A stretch of DNA of 64,000 bases, from contig NZ_SIRR01000031.1 in the NCBI RefSeq assembly GCF_011634895.1, positions 248,001 through 312,000 of the forward strand. The letters are read 5' to 3'. The notes below the pieces were generated by a model. It saw nothing but the letters and a program-made list of their open reading frames with translations. It searched no databases and had not been told where the DNA came from. Shown in pieces: positions 45,550 through 54,081 of the stretch (position 1 is the stretch's first letter; each line of letters begins with the position of its first letter). The translations under genes were made by a program, and so were the position numbers. Origin of the DNA: Rheinheimera pleomorphica. GTDB taxonomy: Bacteria; Pseudomonadota; Gammaproteobacteria; Enterobacterales; Alteromonadaceae.

Positions 45550-46179
45550 CTACTGCGCTGCGTGGGCAAACCGCTCGGCCATAATCCGCTCTACCGTTTG
45601 CACTATGGTTTGCGTTTGCTGATCTAACTCGATATTCAGCCTATCGCCAAGCTGCTTTTGCCCCAGCGTGGTAATCGCCAGTGTTTCGGGTATTAAATAC
45701 AAGCTAAAGCCATCGGCATAAGTTTCGCCTACCGTTAAACTGCAGCCTTCTACCGCAATAAAACCTTTGCTTAAAATGTAACGCATATATTCTGGCGCTA
45801 ATGTCAGACGCATGGCGCAGTTATTTGCGGTTTTTTCCAGCGCGGTTATTGTCGCCGTCGTTTGAATATGCCCCGACACAATATGGCCGCCCAGCTCACT
45901 GCCAAAGCTTAACGAGCGCTCAAAGTTAACGACATCGCCCACCTTTATGCTACCCAGGTTGGTTTTGCCTAAGGTTTCGGCTATTACGTCAAAACACACC
46001 CAACCGGCAGTGCTATCAAAATCGGTTACGGTTAAACACACACCGTTAATGGCAATACTGGCACCACGTTGCAATTGCTGCAAATATTCAGGCCCGCTGT
46101 GCAAGGTTAGCTGACGAAACTGCGCCTTGTCGCGTATTTCAGTCACCTGCACTTTAGTCTGTACTATTCCGGTAAACAT
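45550..46179 (-). CDS. ribE: Riboflavin synthase, alpha subunit
   Basis: The 209-residue protein starts MFTGIVQTKVQV, the family signature, and has the two lumazine-binding repeats: SIAINGVCLTVTDFD in the first and FIAVEGCSLTVGETY in the second. It dismutates two 6,7-dimethyl-8-ribityllumazine molecules to riboflavin. It is a stand-alone gene divergent from the MATE gene. A 9-bp hairpin (45538-45561) overlaps its stop codon but lacks a T-run. Confidence 0.95.
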   Translation of the reverse strand: MFTGIVQTKVQVTEIRDKAQFRQLTLHSGPEYLQQLQRGASIAINGVCLTVTDFDSTAGWVCFDVIAETLGKTNLGSIKVGDVVNFERSLSFGSELGGHIVSGHIQTTATITALEKTANNCAMRLTLAPEYMRYILSKGFIAVEGCSLTVGETYADGFSLYLIPETLAITTLGQKQLGDRLNIELDQQTQTIVQTVERIMAERFAHAAQ

Positions 46180-46239
46180 AAGCCCCCATTTGTGCTACAT
46201 TGCGCGCCACTCAAGGCTGCTGATACAACTGAGCTGCAT

Positions 46240-47619
46240 ATGTTACCTTTTTCCCGCTTCGAAGCCAGAACCATCTTAAAACTTAGTGGCCCCATCGTGT
46301 TGGCGCAGCTTACCCAAACCCTGATGTATTTTGTCGATACCGTAATGGCTGGCCGTTACAGCGCGGTTGATATGGCGGCCATTGCCGTTGCCTCCGGTTT
46401 ATGGTTTCCGGTAGTGATGACGATGCAGGGCTTATTATTGGCCCTTACACCGATAGTGGCGCAGTACTACGGCAGCAAACAAGTTAAACCGGTTACCCAC
46501 TTTACGGTGCAGGCGATGTATCTGGCACTGCTACTTGCGGCCGCAATGTTTGTGTTGATGCTGTATGTGCATGTACCGATAGACTTGTTGAATATGGATG
46601 AAACCCTGCGGCAAAAATCGCTGGATTATTTATTTTATGTCAGCTTTGGCTTGTTTCCGGCCGCCGGCTATATGGTGCTGCGCAGCATGTTTGAAGGCAT
46701 TGGTAACACCAAGGCCAGCATGTGGATCAGCTTTGTTGGCATTTTAGTGAACATCCCCGCCAACTATGTGTTTATTTACGGCAAACTCGGCATGCCGGCA
46801 CTGGGCGGCGCCGGTTGCGGCATCGCCACAGCGTTGGTGTTTCTGGCAATGTTTACCGCCATGCTGCTTTACGGCTGGTTTAGCCGCAGCACCGCAGCCT
46901 ATCGCGCTCACCCGGACAGCTACCGGGTTAACGTCAAAGATATCTGGCAAATTATCTGTATCGGCACGCCGATTGCGTTTTCTATCTTCTTTGAAGTTAC
47001 CCTGTTTGCCTGTATTCCGCTGGCGATAGTGCATCTTGGGCCCATTATGGTGGCCGGCCATCAAATTGCACAAAACTACAGTGGCATCGTATTTATGCTG
47101 CCGCTCAGCCTCGGTATGGCAACCACTATCCGGGTGGGTCATCTGGTCGGTCAGCAAAGCATACTGGAGCTGAAAAAAGCCGTCTCCACTGCCATAGTGC
47201 TGGCGGTGCTGATGTCTTTTGTTATTGCCAGCCTGACCTATATATTGCGGGGCGGTATTGCTGCTTTATATTCTCCGGATGAGAGTGTGATTGCATTGGC
47301 CGCATCGCTGTTAATCCTGGCTTGCTTTTATCAGGTGTCAGACGCCATTCAGGTGGTGTCGGCTTGTGCGCTGCGTGGGATGAAAGTGACCAAACCGGTA
47401 TTTTTTATTACCTTTATTGCTTACTGGCCAATCGGCTTTGGCCTGGGTGCCGTATTAGGCTTAACTGACTGGCTGGTAGCGCCGATGGGGGCACACGGCT
47501 TTTGGATTGGCATTATTGCCGGCTTAAGCGTCGCGGCGATATTACTAGCTATTATACTAAAACGTACTCTGCACAGGTTGGAACATGAAGCTATGGTTAC
47601 TGCCGCTACTGGCCCTTAG
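46240..47619 (+). CDS. MATE family multidrug efflux transporter (NorM-like)
   Basis: With the ATG at 46240 the protein has 459 residues and about 12 membrane helices in two homologous halves. LSGPIVLAQLTQTLMYFVDTVMAGRYSAVDMAAIAVA in helix 1-2 is the NorM signature, including the Asp used for cation coupling. It exports cationic drugs in exchange for Na+ or H+. A GTG at 46192 would add 16 residues but starts inside the divergent promoter region. Its 3' end overlaps the DUF3080 start by 35 bp. Confidence 0.9.
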   Translation: MLPFSRFEARTILKLSGPIVLAQLTQTLMYFVDTVMAGRYSAVDMAAIAVASGLWFPVVMTMQGLLLALTPIVAQYYGSKQVKPVTHFTVQAMYLALLLAAAMFVLMLYVHVPIDLLNMDETLRQKSLDYLFYVSFGLFPAAGYMVLRSMFEGIGNTKASMWISFVGILVNIPANYVFIYGKLGMPALGGAGCGIATALVFLAMFTAMLLYGWFSRSTAAYRAHPDSYRVNVKDIWQIICIGTPIAFSIFFEVTLFACIPLAIVHLGPIMVAGHQIAQNYSGIVFMLPLSLGMATTIRVGHLVGQQSILELKKAVSTAIVLAVLMSFVIASLTYILRGGIAALYSPDESVIALAASLLILACFYQVSDAIQVVSACALRGMKVTKPVFFITFIAYWPIGFGLGAVLGLTDWLVAPMGAHGFWIGIIAGLSVAAILLAIILKRTLHRLEHEAMVTAATGP

Positions 47620-48595
47620 CCTTATTGCCTGCTCCCAAGACAGCGGCGATAAGCTATTTGATAATTATCAACAGCGGCTGGCGCGGGTACTTGACGCCGA
47701 CATTGCACAGCAGCCGGTACCGGCCTATGCGGCTTTGGCCGAACCGCGTGATTTAAAACAATCGCTGCCGGACCTGCGCTTGGATCTCACCGACACCCTA
47801 GCCACCCGCCATTGTAGCCTGGATACCTTAATTGGCGAGCGCAACTCCAGCCTTGGCCGGGTATACAGCGCCAGTAAACAACTAAGCTACGAGCTGCGCT
47901 TTTTAAACCGGCTACAGCACTGCCTGGCCCAAAGCTGGGACGATAGTGCCCTGCTTAACCAGTTGCAGCAGGTGTATCAGCACAAGCAACACAGCGTTCA
48001 GCTGGCGTTTCACAATATGCTGGTTACCGATGACACCCTGCGTAAACAATTACTTGGCGTGCGCAACAGCCTGCCACTTAACGATGTCGCCGGACACAGC
48101 GAAACCTGGCAGGCACTGACCGAGCTGAATGGGTTACAGCAGTTTATCCGCGAGCAAAACTGGCAGGCTGCCAGCCAGGTTGATATAGAGCAGCAGTTGC
48201 AACTGTTATATCAGTACAACTTTGTCGGCCGTTTACAACACAGCTTACGCCTGAGCAGCCACCAGCTGGCACAGCTCAACCTGACGCTGGCCAGTATTAA
48301 AACGGAACAGCTGTGCCAACCACGGCCGGATAAACAACAGCTGCAGATCCTGAGTAATATTTTTAGTAAGTATTTTATTGCCCAGGTACAGCAATACACG
48401 GTTAATCTGGAAAAATATCAGCAACAGCTGTGGCCGCTGTTACAAACACTGTACCAGGACACCCCGCTATATCCGGCTTTACAACAGCGTTTTGCCGGTA
48501 ATTATCAACTGATGCGCACTGAGCTGGCTAACCATGTGGCGTGGTGGCAAAACCTGAACCGCCAATGCCCACTGCAGCTAACGCCTGGCAGCTGA
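47585..48595 (+). CDS. DUF3080 family lipoprotein
   Basis: This 336-residue protein has a lipobox LIAC (Cys16) and a mostly helical body rich in Gln and Leu; the layout fits the DUF3080 family of gammaproteobacterial envelope lipoproteins, whose function is unknown. The start codon lies within the MATE gene (35-bp overlap), so the two are coupled. Confidence 0.75.
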   Translation: MKLWLLPLLALSLIACSQDSGDKLFDNYQQRLARVLDADIAQQPVPAYAALAEPRDLKQSLPDLRLDLTDTLATRHCSLDTLIGERNSSLGRVYSASKQLSYELRFLNRLQHCLAQSWDDSALLNQLQQVYQHKQHSVQLAFHNMLVTDDTLRKQLLGVRNSLPLNDVAGHSETWQALTELNGLQQFIREQNWQAASQVDIEQQLQLLYQYNFVGRLQHSLRLSSHQLAQLNLTLASIKTEQLCQPRPDKQQLQILSNIFSKYFIAQVQQYTVNLEKYQQQLWPLLQTLYQDTPLYPALQQRFAGNYQLMRTELANHVAWWQNLNRQCPLQLTPGS

Positions 48596-48722
48596 CGCAA
48601 AGCGGTGAAAAATACAGCAAACTCACACCTCTGTTATAAAAACACTTGCCAAGGCGACGGCAGCACAATAACATAGCCGCCGTTGTCAGCATGACTGAAA
48701 AGCGGTTTACAACGTAAAGTGT

Positions 48723-48799
48723 GCGTCCTTAGCTCAGCTGGTTAGAGCACCACCTTGACATGGTGGGGGTCGGTGGTTCGAGTCCACTAGGACGCACCA
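48723..48799 (+). tRNA. tRNA-Val (GAC)
   Basis: The 77-nt gene folds as a complete cloverleaf: acceptor GCGTCCT/AGGACGC, D-arm GCTC-GAGC, anticodon stem CCACC/GGTGG with loop TTGACAT (anticodon GAC), variable loop, T-arm GGTGG-TTCGAGT-CCACT, and an encoded CCA end. The sequence is close to E. coli tRNA-Val(GAC). A TTGTCA element lies about 20-40 bp upstream as a possible -35 box. Confidence 0.97.
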
Positions 48800-48810
48800 A
48801 AAATTCCAAT

Positions 48811-48839
48811 AAAAACGCCACCTTACGGGTGGCGTTTTT
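48811..48839 (+). terminator. Intrinsic terminator after tRNA-Val
   Basis: AAAAACGCCACC, a short loop and GGTGGCGTTTTT with trailing T residues form a stem of about 12 bp, starting 12 bp after the CCA. Confidence 0.9.
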
Positions 48840-48969
48840 ATTTTAAGCTTCAGAATAATTTTGCCAGTGTTACATAAGCCATTTATCCAGTCACACAATC
48901 ATTTCTGTAGTCCAGATACCTTTTAACAAGCGCATAGAGTTGAATTGACGAGTCGTCTAAGCGACTAGG

Positions 48970-49127
48970 ATAAAAAACATCCGAGCACGCTCTGCGAAAT
49001 GCATACCTTTTATTGGGGCGACTGGCATGCACAATCGGTATTAGGAGAAGAACGGGCACAGTTTATCTCCCCCACCAAAGCCGTGCGGGATGCCGGCTTA
49101 ATGTTTACCACTCATATTAAGGTATGA
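48970..49127 (+). pseudogene. Remnant of a YtcJ-like amidohydrolase (fragment)
   Basis: The frame from 48970 to the TGA at 49125-49127 reads MHTFYWGDWHAQSVLGEERA, then an ISPTKAVRDAGLMFTTH segment, characteristic of metal-dependent amidohydrolases of the YtcJ (amidohydrolase family 3) type. Only about 50 of the usual 550 residues remain; there is no upstream start region and the frame ends soon after. It is a decayed gene fragment. The rest of the 298-bp gap between the tRNA terminator and 49138 holds only a small AGTCG/CGACT hairpin and nothing else recognisable. Confidence 0.6.
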
Positions 49128-49137
49128 ACTCATGCCA

Positions 49138-49836
49138 TCAGGCTTTAGCTTTGAGTTTTTCCTGCATAGCAGAAAAGGTCACTACATTCTCTGCGGCGCG
49201 CTCGGGATCATTTGCATCACTTTGCGTCACAGTTTCCGACGGCTTTTCATTAGTATCTCTTAGCTGAGTTTCACCAAGTTGTTTTATCCGTTGCCGGATG
49301 CCTGCTACTGCATCCAGAGTGCGTTGTTGATTGTCTGCAAGCGGCGCCTGAGCCCTATGTTGCTGATTAAGAGCGTTCAGCTTATTGCGTACATTATCAA
49401 CCTGTGCAGTACTGGATTTTACGCCCAACTTATCCAGCGTCAGTCCCTCTTCTGCCATTCGCTTTAGCAGAGTCTCTGATGGCAGATGCAGGTAACCAAC
49501 CACAACCTGCAGTAAATCCCTAACTTCTGCTTGTTGCGACAAACTTAATGCACTAAGCGCCGCATATAGCTTATCTTCAGCTAAAAAAGTACTGCGCAGA
49601 TGGCTTCGGATCACCGTTTCAGACATCACTGCCCATTCAGCATTGTCTTTTACTGCCGGTTCTATATCAGCCAGGTTTAAGCCTTCCTGCTGCATTTGCT
49701 CTAATAATGCTGCTGAGGGAATACTAAGCCGTTTGACAGCTTGCTCAATATTGCATTTAACCCGCAAAGCCTCCAGCGTACTGTAACTGCCAAATACCGC
49801 TTTTAAATTGGCTGAATCTGATAAAAACCGGTACAT
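49138..49836 (-). CDS. Uncharacterised protein with two internal helical repeats
   Basis: No family is recognised for this 232-residue protein. It has two copies of a motif of about 35 residues: LSIPSAALLEQMQQEGLNL (about residues 37-55) and LHLPSETLLKRMAEEGLTL (about 117-135). The second follows QQAEVRDLLQ. The C-terminal third is polar, with KLNALNQQHRAQ and RQRIKQLGETQ giving likely coiled coil. No signal peptide or membrane helix is visible. The ATG has AAGGAC 5 nt upstream. It lies 30 bp after the PstS-OmpA fusion gene and is probably cotranscribed. Confidence 0.65.
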   Translation of the reverse strand: MYRFLSDSANLKAVFGSYSTLEALRVKCNIEQAVKRLSIPSAALLEQMQQEGLNLADIEPAVKDNAEWAVMSETVIRSHLRSTFLAEDKLYAALSALSLSQQAEVRDLLQVVVGYLHLPSETLLKRMAEEGLTLDKLGVKSSTAQVDNVRNKLNALNQQHRAQAPLADNQQRTLDAVAGIRQRIKQLGETQLRDTNEKPSETVTQSDANDPERAAENVVTFSAMQEKLKAKA

Positions 49837-49866
49837 AGTGATGTCCTTATAGTAACTATTAGGGTG

Positions 49867-51654
49867 CTAAAGCACCCATACTTCTACCCGCCTGTTGCGC
49901 TCACGGCCGGCGTCTGTATCGTTATTTGCTACCGGCAACAGCTCACCGTAAGACTCAACAGCCACCACCGGTATGCCACGCGCAGTTAACTCGCGTTCTA
50001 CCGCTTTGGCGCGACGCAGCGCCAGCTCCTCATTTTTTGCCACAGCACCTACGGCATCGGAAAACCCCATCAGTACCAGACGACGGCCACTGTTTTGTTC
50101 CATAAAGCGGATAAGCCGCTCCAAATCACGCTTACCCTTGTTGTCCAAATCATTTTCACCGTAATTAAACCGAAAGTTCAGCGACAAGCGCTGCCCTGTT
50201 TCGGCATAACGGTTATATGACGCTGGCGCCCCCTCTACGGCAAAGGCTTTTTCTATGCGAATGTTTTGCGAAATCAAACCGCTTTGTTCAACCAATTGCT
50301 GCCCCTGCTCTGATATCGCAAACTGGGCAAAATCTTTCGCCAGTTGCGAGGCTGCGGTAGGCGTGTACAAATACAGCCGGCGTGACAACGCATAATCTTC
50401 TGTACTGATGGTAAAACGGGTGGGATAGATAGGTGTCGTATCAGCACCCTCTGAAATAGCCAGTGCCTTGTTATACGAAATGTAATTTAAGCCGATAAAG
50501 CCTATTGCGGCTTCATCCTGCGATACAGCAACAGACAACTCGGTGCTTGATTCAAACCGTTTAGCATTGTCAGCCAACTTCTTGCCATGCTTTTTCAGCA
50601 CTAAACTGTTAAACGTATCATAGGTACCGGAATTATTATCGCGTGCCAGCAGCACTATCGGCTTGTCTACTCCGCCAAGTTGCGACCAGCGCGATATTTC
50701 ACCGGCATAGATCTTTGCCAGCGTTTCAGTAGAAATGGCCTTCAGGGAATTATTCTGGTTAACAATAATCGCCAGACCATCGAGTGCAATAATATGCTCA
50801 TTCCCAATTTTACTCAGATCGCCAAGCTCCGCCCGGGCCTGTGTTACTTCATCCGCTGTCACCCGACGGGACGACATGCCTATATCAGCCTTGCCCGCCA
50901 GCAAGCCGGTGAAGGCTGTACCAGAGCCATGCGCATGCAGTTCTATCGCCGCCGTTTGCCCGGCGGCGTCATACCGAAGCTGCCTTTCTACTTCTGAATT
51001 GCCTTGCTGCCAGGAGAAAGCACGGCCTCCCTGCTGTGCTAAGAACGCTTCTAACAGTGCAGGAGCCAACTTTTCACCAACCGTATTAGAGCCATGCACC
51101 CTAAGTACAGGTGTTCTGACTGACGCTACAGTGCTTGCTGATTTAACTGTTACAGCGGTTTCAGTTTGCATCTGCTGCACAACCGGTGTTGTCACTGCTG
51201 TCGTGGCACTGACTATTTGAGACGGCTGAGCCTGGTTTGACGCAAACCAGACGTAACCAGCGCTCATTAGCGCAACAACACTGACAACCAAAGCTGCTAA
51301 TACCAGATTACGGTTGCCCGTGGCTGATACCACCTTGGTATCAGCCATAATAGTGGCGTCGGTCGCAGTATTCTGAGCCTTGTCTAATTGATGTAACAGC
51401 TGATCAAGCTCTTCATCTTTTAACGCGGCAAGCTCAGCCACTACGGCAGCACGGTAGTCGGCGTTATCCTGTAACTGTGCTAATGACAGTTGAATCTGAA
51501 ACTTACTCTGGCATAGCTGAACTAAACGACTCAGCACATTGCTTACACCTGAATAATTGGTTGAAGTCACACTCACTGCCTGTTCCTGTTTAACTGACGG
51601 GAAAACAACGAGCTGATTATAGGCAACTGATATTGCAGCAACATTACAGTTCAT
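49867..51654 (-). CDS. PstS-like phosphate-binding protein fused to an OmpA domain
   Basis: This protein of about 595 residues has four parts: a helical cytoplasmic N-terminus (about 1-112), a membrane helix (about 117-138, LVLAALVVSVVALMSAGYVW), a PstS-type periplasmic binding domain (LRVHGSNTVGEKLAPALLEAF, HAHGSGTAFTGLLAGKADIGMSSR, DNNSGTYDTFNSLVL) and a C-terminal OmpA peptidoglycan-binding domain (RLVLMGFSDAVGAVAKNEELALRRAKAVERE). It would link phosphate or phosphoester sensing to the cell wall. The start is uncertain: ATG 51654, TTG 51657, or an internal GTG at 51576 preceded by AGGAACAGGCA. No pst permease genes are near. Confidence 0.8.
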   Translation of the reverse strand: MNCNVAAISVAYNQLVVFPSVKQEQAVSVTSTNYSGVSNVLSRLVQLCQSKFQIQLSLAQLQDNADYRAAVVAELAALKDEELDQLLHQLDKAQNTATDATIMADTKVVSATGNRNLVLAALVVSVVALMSAGYVWFASNQAQPSQIVSATTAVTTPVVQQMQTETAVTVKSASTVASVRTPVLRVHGSNTVGEKLAPALLEAFLAQQGGRAFSWQQGNSEVERQLRYDAAGQTAAIELHAHGSGTAFTGLLAGKADIGMSSRRVTADEVTQARAELGDLSKIGNEHIIALDGLAIIVNQNNSLKAISTETLAKIYAGEISRWSQLGGVDKPIVLLARDNNSGTYDTFNSLVLKKHGKKLADNAKRFESSTELSVAVSQDEAAIGFIGLNYISYNKALAISEGADTTPIYPTRFTISTEDYALSRRLYLYTPTAASQLAKDFAQFAISEQGQQLVEQSGLISQNIRIEKAFAVEGAPASYNRYAETGQRLSLNFRFNYGENDLDNKGKRDLERLIRFMEQNSGRRLVLMGFSDAVGAVAKNEELALRRAKAVERELTARGIPVVAVESYGELLPVANNDTDAGRERNRRVEVWVL

Positions 51655-51799
51655 CAAACTATGTCTGTCACTTCTAGCGATGATTGGATTAATTAATCTA
51701 ATGGATATCAGTTATTTTATCTCGTGTATCTTACACAGAAGTGTCACTGTCTCTATATAAAATAGACTTCAATTAAATCAAGCACTGCAGAGGCAAACC

Positions 51800-52165
51800 A
51801 TGAAACTGTTATCTATTACTTTAGTATCGTCACTGGCACTTTTCAGCACAGTTAGCGAAGCAAGTAACAATACTTATGTTTATTCAAACGCTGAATACTG
51901 TCAATTAGCTAACGGTACAGCGTCAGCGCCGTTTTTAGACGCCTACAGCCGTAAGTTAGGCTTTACCCCAACGACAGAAGAGTGCCGGGCTCTCACTAAG
52001 GTGGTGAATGAGCAAAGCGCTGTTTCGGCACAACAAGATGTACGGAAGTTGTTAAGAGAAGCGTTAAAGGGCTCTGCACTGCGCCCAAGTGCTTCTTTAG
52101 TGCTTAAAATGACCGAGATGTCAGCAGCCGAACGTCAACAGACTCTGACCAAACTGTTCAGCTAA
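51800..52165 (+). CDS. Small exported protein of unknown function
   Basis: This 121-residue protein has a signal peptide (MKLLSITLVSSLALFSTVSEA) and two cysteines in the mature part (EYCQLANG and EECRALT) that could form a disulfide. The C-terminal stretch QQDVRKLLREALKGSALRPSASLVLKM resembles the repeat of the protein encoded at 49138-49836. AGAGG precedes the ATG and a strong terminator follows. It is divergent from the PstS-OmpA gene, with a 145-bp gap. Confidence 0.65.
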   Translation: MKLLSITLVSSLALFSTVSEASNNTYVYSNAEYCQLANGTASAPFLDAYSRKLGFTPTTEECRALTKVVNEQSAVSAQQDVRKLLREALKGSALRPSASLVLKMTEMSAAERQQTLTKLFS

Positions 52166-52190
52166 ATAACTGCGCAGTTAAAAGTGATAT

Positions 52191-52226
52191 AGCCGCTGCA
52201 GATACTGTTCTGCGGCGGCTTTTTTA
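52191..52226 (+). terminator. Intrinsic terminator after the small exported protein gene
   Basis: AGCCGCTGCAGA (52191-52202), a 6-nt loop, TCTGCGGCGGCT (52209-52220) and six T residues give a 12-bp stem with one G-U pair. Confidence 0.9.
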
Positions 52227-52232
52227 GTTTGG

Positions 52233-53759
52233 TTACAGCGGTTTAACTAAAGACAACTGATATACATCATGCCGCCGGTCTTTCATGGTGTTCACACTGC
52301 CGTGCGTATGTAGCTCTTTTAGCGCATCCAGATCAACATCGACTATCAGTAACATTTCTGAGTTGGGCGTGGCTTCTGCCTTTATGCCAGTGGTGGGAAA
52401 GGCGAAGTCTGACGGCGTAAACAGTGCCGATTGGGCGTACTGAATATCCATATTATTCACCCGCGCCAGGTTACCTACAGCACCGGCAATGGCGACATAG
52501 CATTCGTTTTCTATGGCGCGGGCCATCGCGCAGTGCCGCACCCGGGTGTAGCCATTTTGCGTATCGGTTAAAAACGGCACAAACAAGATATTCATGCCCT
52601 GATCAGACAGTAACCGGGCGTACTCGGGAAACTCGACATCGTAGCAAATCATAATGCCGATTTTGCCGCAGTCAGTGTCAAATACCCTGACCTTGTCACC
52701 GCCGGTCATCGCCCAGTTACGCTTTTCCGCCGGGGTTACATGCACCTTGTCATATTGCTCCCAACTGCCATCACGGCGGCATAAAAAGCCGCTGTTATGC
52801 AGTTTGCCATCATACAGGTACGGCATACTGCCGCTGATGATATTGATGTTATAGGCAATGGCAAATTCGACAAATTTATCGCGGATGGTATCGGTATATT
52901 TGGCCAGCTGACGGATACTTTCGGTTACGCTTAAATGGTTGTAATGCTCCATCAAAGGCGCGGCAAACAGCTCTGGAAACAAAATAAAATCACTTTTGTA
53001 ATCAGACACCGCATCAACAAAAAACTCCATCTGCTCAAACAGCTGGTTAATGTCTTTCATATTGCGCATTTGCCACTGCACCAGGCCTAAACGCACTTCG
53101 GCTTTGGGCACATTAATTAACTTAACGGACTTGGTGTAGTAAATATTGGCCCATTCCAGCAAGGTTGCATATTCCTGTGACTGGGTATCACCACGCAGAT
53201 AGCCTTTAAGTAACTTACGCACATGAAAGCCATTGGCCAGCTGAAAGCTCAGTACCGGGTCGTGAATTTCCCGCACCTTCACTTTTTCGATATATTGCTT
53301 GGCGCTCATTTTATCGGCGTATTCGTTATAGTTCGGCATACGGCCGCCGGCCATAATGGCGCGTAAATTCAGGTTTTCGCACAGCTCTTTGCGCGCATCG
53401 TACAAGCGCCGCGCCAGGCGCAGGCCGCGAAAATCCGGATGAATAAACACCTCTATGCCGTACAATACATCGCCGTTGGGATCGTGGTTTTTAAACGAAA
53501 AACCAGTGACAATTTGCTCGTAAGTGTGATCATCACCAAATTTGCTGTAATCGATAATCAACGAAAAGGCGCAGCCGACGACTTTGCCATCGACACAGAC
53601 ACACAGCTGGCCTTCGGGAAACTTAGTCAACAAGGTATTGACCACCGGCTCAGTCCAGGCCAGCAAGGGCGCATCCTGATATACCTGTTCTGACGCTTTA
53701 CGCAGCGCCGTCATATCTTCCCGCGTTAAGTGACGCACTTCAACATGGTTGGCTTCCAT
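52233..53759 (-). CDS. GNAT acetyltransferase fused to a carbon-nitrogen hydrolase (nitrilase family)
   Basis: The 508-residue protein has an N-terminal GNAT domain (about 1-190; IEVFIHPDFRGLRLARRLYDARKEL is the acetyl-CoA loop) and a nitrilase-superfamily domain (about 220-490) with a complete Glu-Lys-Cys triad: ILFPELFAAP, YDKVHVTPAEKRNW and GIMICYDVEFPEYARLL. Such fusions exist in many bacteria; they may acetylate and then hydrolyse an amide, but the substrate is unknown. It stands alone between a terminator and the 322-bp gap before moaA. Confidence 0.9.
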   Translation of the reverse strand: MEANHVEVRHLTREDMTALRKASEQVYQDAPLLAWTEPVVNTLLTKFPEGQLCVCVDGKVVGCAFSLIIDYSKFGDDHTYEQIVTGFSFKNHDPNGDVLYGIEVFIHPDFRGLRLARRLYDARKELCENLNLRAIMAGGRMPNYNEYADKMSAKQYIEKVKVREIHDPVLSFQLANGFHVRKLLKGYLRGDTQSQEYATLLEWANIYYTKSVKLINVPKAEVRLGLVQWQMRNMKDINQLFEQMEFFVDAVSDYKSDFILFPELFAAPLMEHYNHLSVTESIRQLAKYTDTIRDKFVEFAIAYNINIISGSMPYLYDGKLHNSGFLCRRDGSWEQYDKVHVTPAEKRNWAMTGGDKVRVFDTDCGKIGIMICYDVEFPEYARLLSDQGMNILFVPFLTDTQNGYTRVRHCAMARAIENECYVAIAGAVGNLARVNNMDIQYAQSALFTPSDFAFPTTGIKAEATPNSEMLLIVDVDLDALKELHTHGSVNTMKDRRHDVYQLSLVKPL

Positions 53760-53970
53760 AAGCTCTCCTGTGGTTGCTGTACTGTATTAAGCGTAACACA
53801 GCCTGTCACAACCGGCAGAAGTTAAACCAGAAAGCGCGGACCGCTATGCCGCTATCTCAGCCGCGTATTGTTGTTTTAGTTACATCTGTTTGCTACCCCC
53901 AATGGAGTAGCCAGACGCCCCTTAATGGCAATAACAATACCGGCACAAAGCTTTTAAGCTTATGCACATA

Positions 53971-54080
53971 ACACCGAGCAAGGCGTTCTAAAGCTGAAAA
54001 GCAATGAAGCCTTTGCCGTGGCACTAACGCCACCGGGTAAGTCTGGAAACGGCCTTACCTCCCCACTTGGAAAGGTGAAT
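53971..54080 (+). ncRNA. Molybdenum cofactor (Moco) riboswitch in the moaA leader
   Basis: The leader has CCGAGC, CTGAAAAGCAATGAAG and two well-formed hairpins: CCGTGGC/GCCACcGG (54016-54036, one bulge) and GGTAAG/CTTACC (54036-54059) capped by a GAAA tetraloop (54046-54049), then CTCCCC. A GNRA tetraloop element and location in front of moaA are features of the Moco RNA motif. The moaA ribosome site AAAGGTG can pair with CACTT (54065-54069), a possible expression switch. The rest of the 322-bp gap (53760-53970) has nothing I recognise. Confidence 0.7.
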
Positions 54081-54081
54081 T

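Noticed and set aside
45538-45561. 9-bp hairpin between the CPXCG and riboflavin synthase genes as a terminator
   Set aside because: No T-run on either strand, and it overlaps the riboflavin synthase stop codon.
48723-49137. tRNA-Val as an integration site with a downstream att repeat
   Set aside because: I found no copy of the tRNA 3' end downstream and no integrase; only a short ACTAGGA match occurs, which is not convincing.
53774-53971. 65-codon open frame before the moaA leader
   Set aside because: No ribosome site, no recognisable motif, and it lies in the divergent intergenic region.
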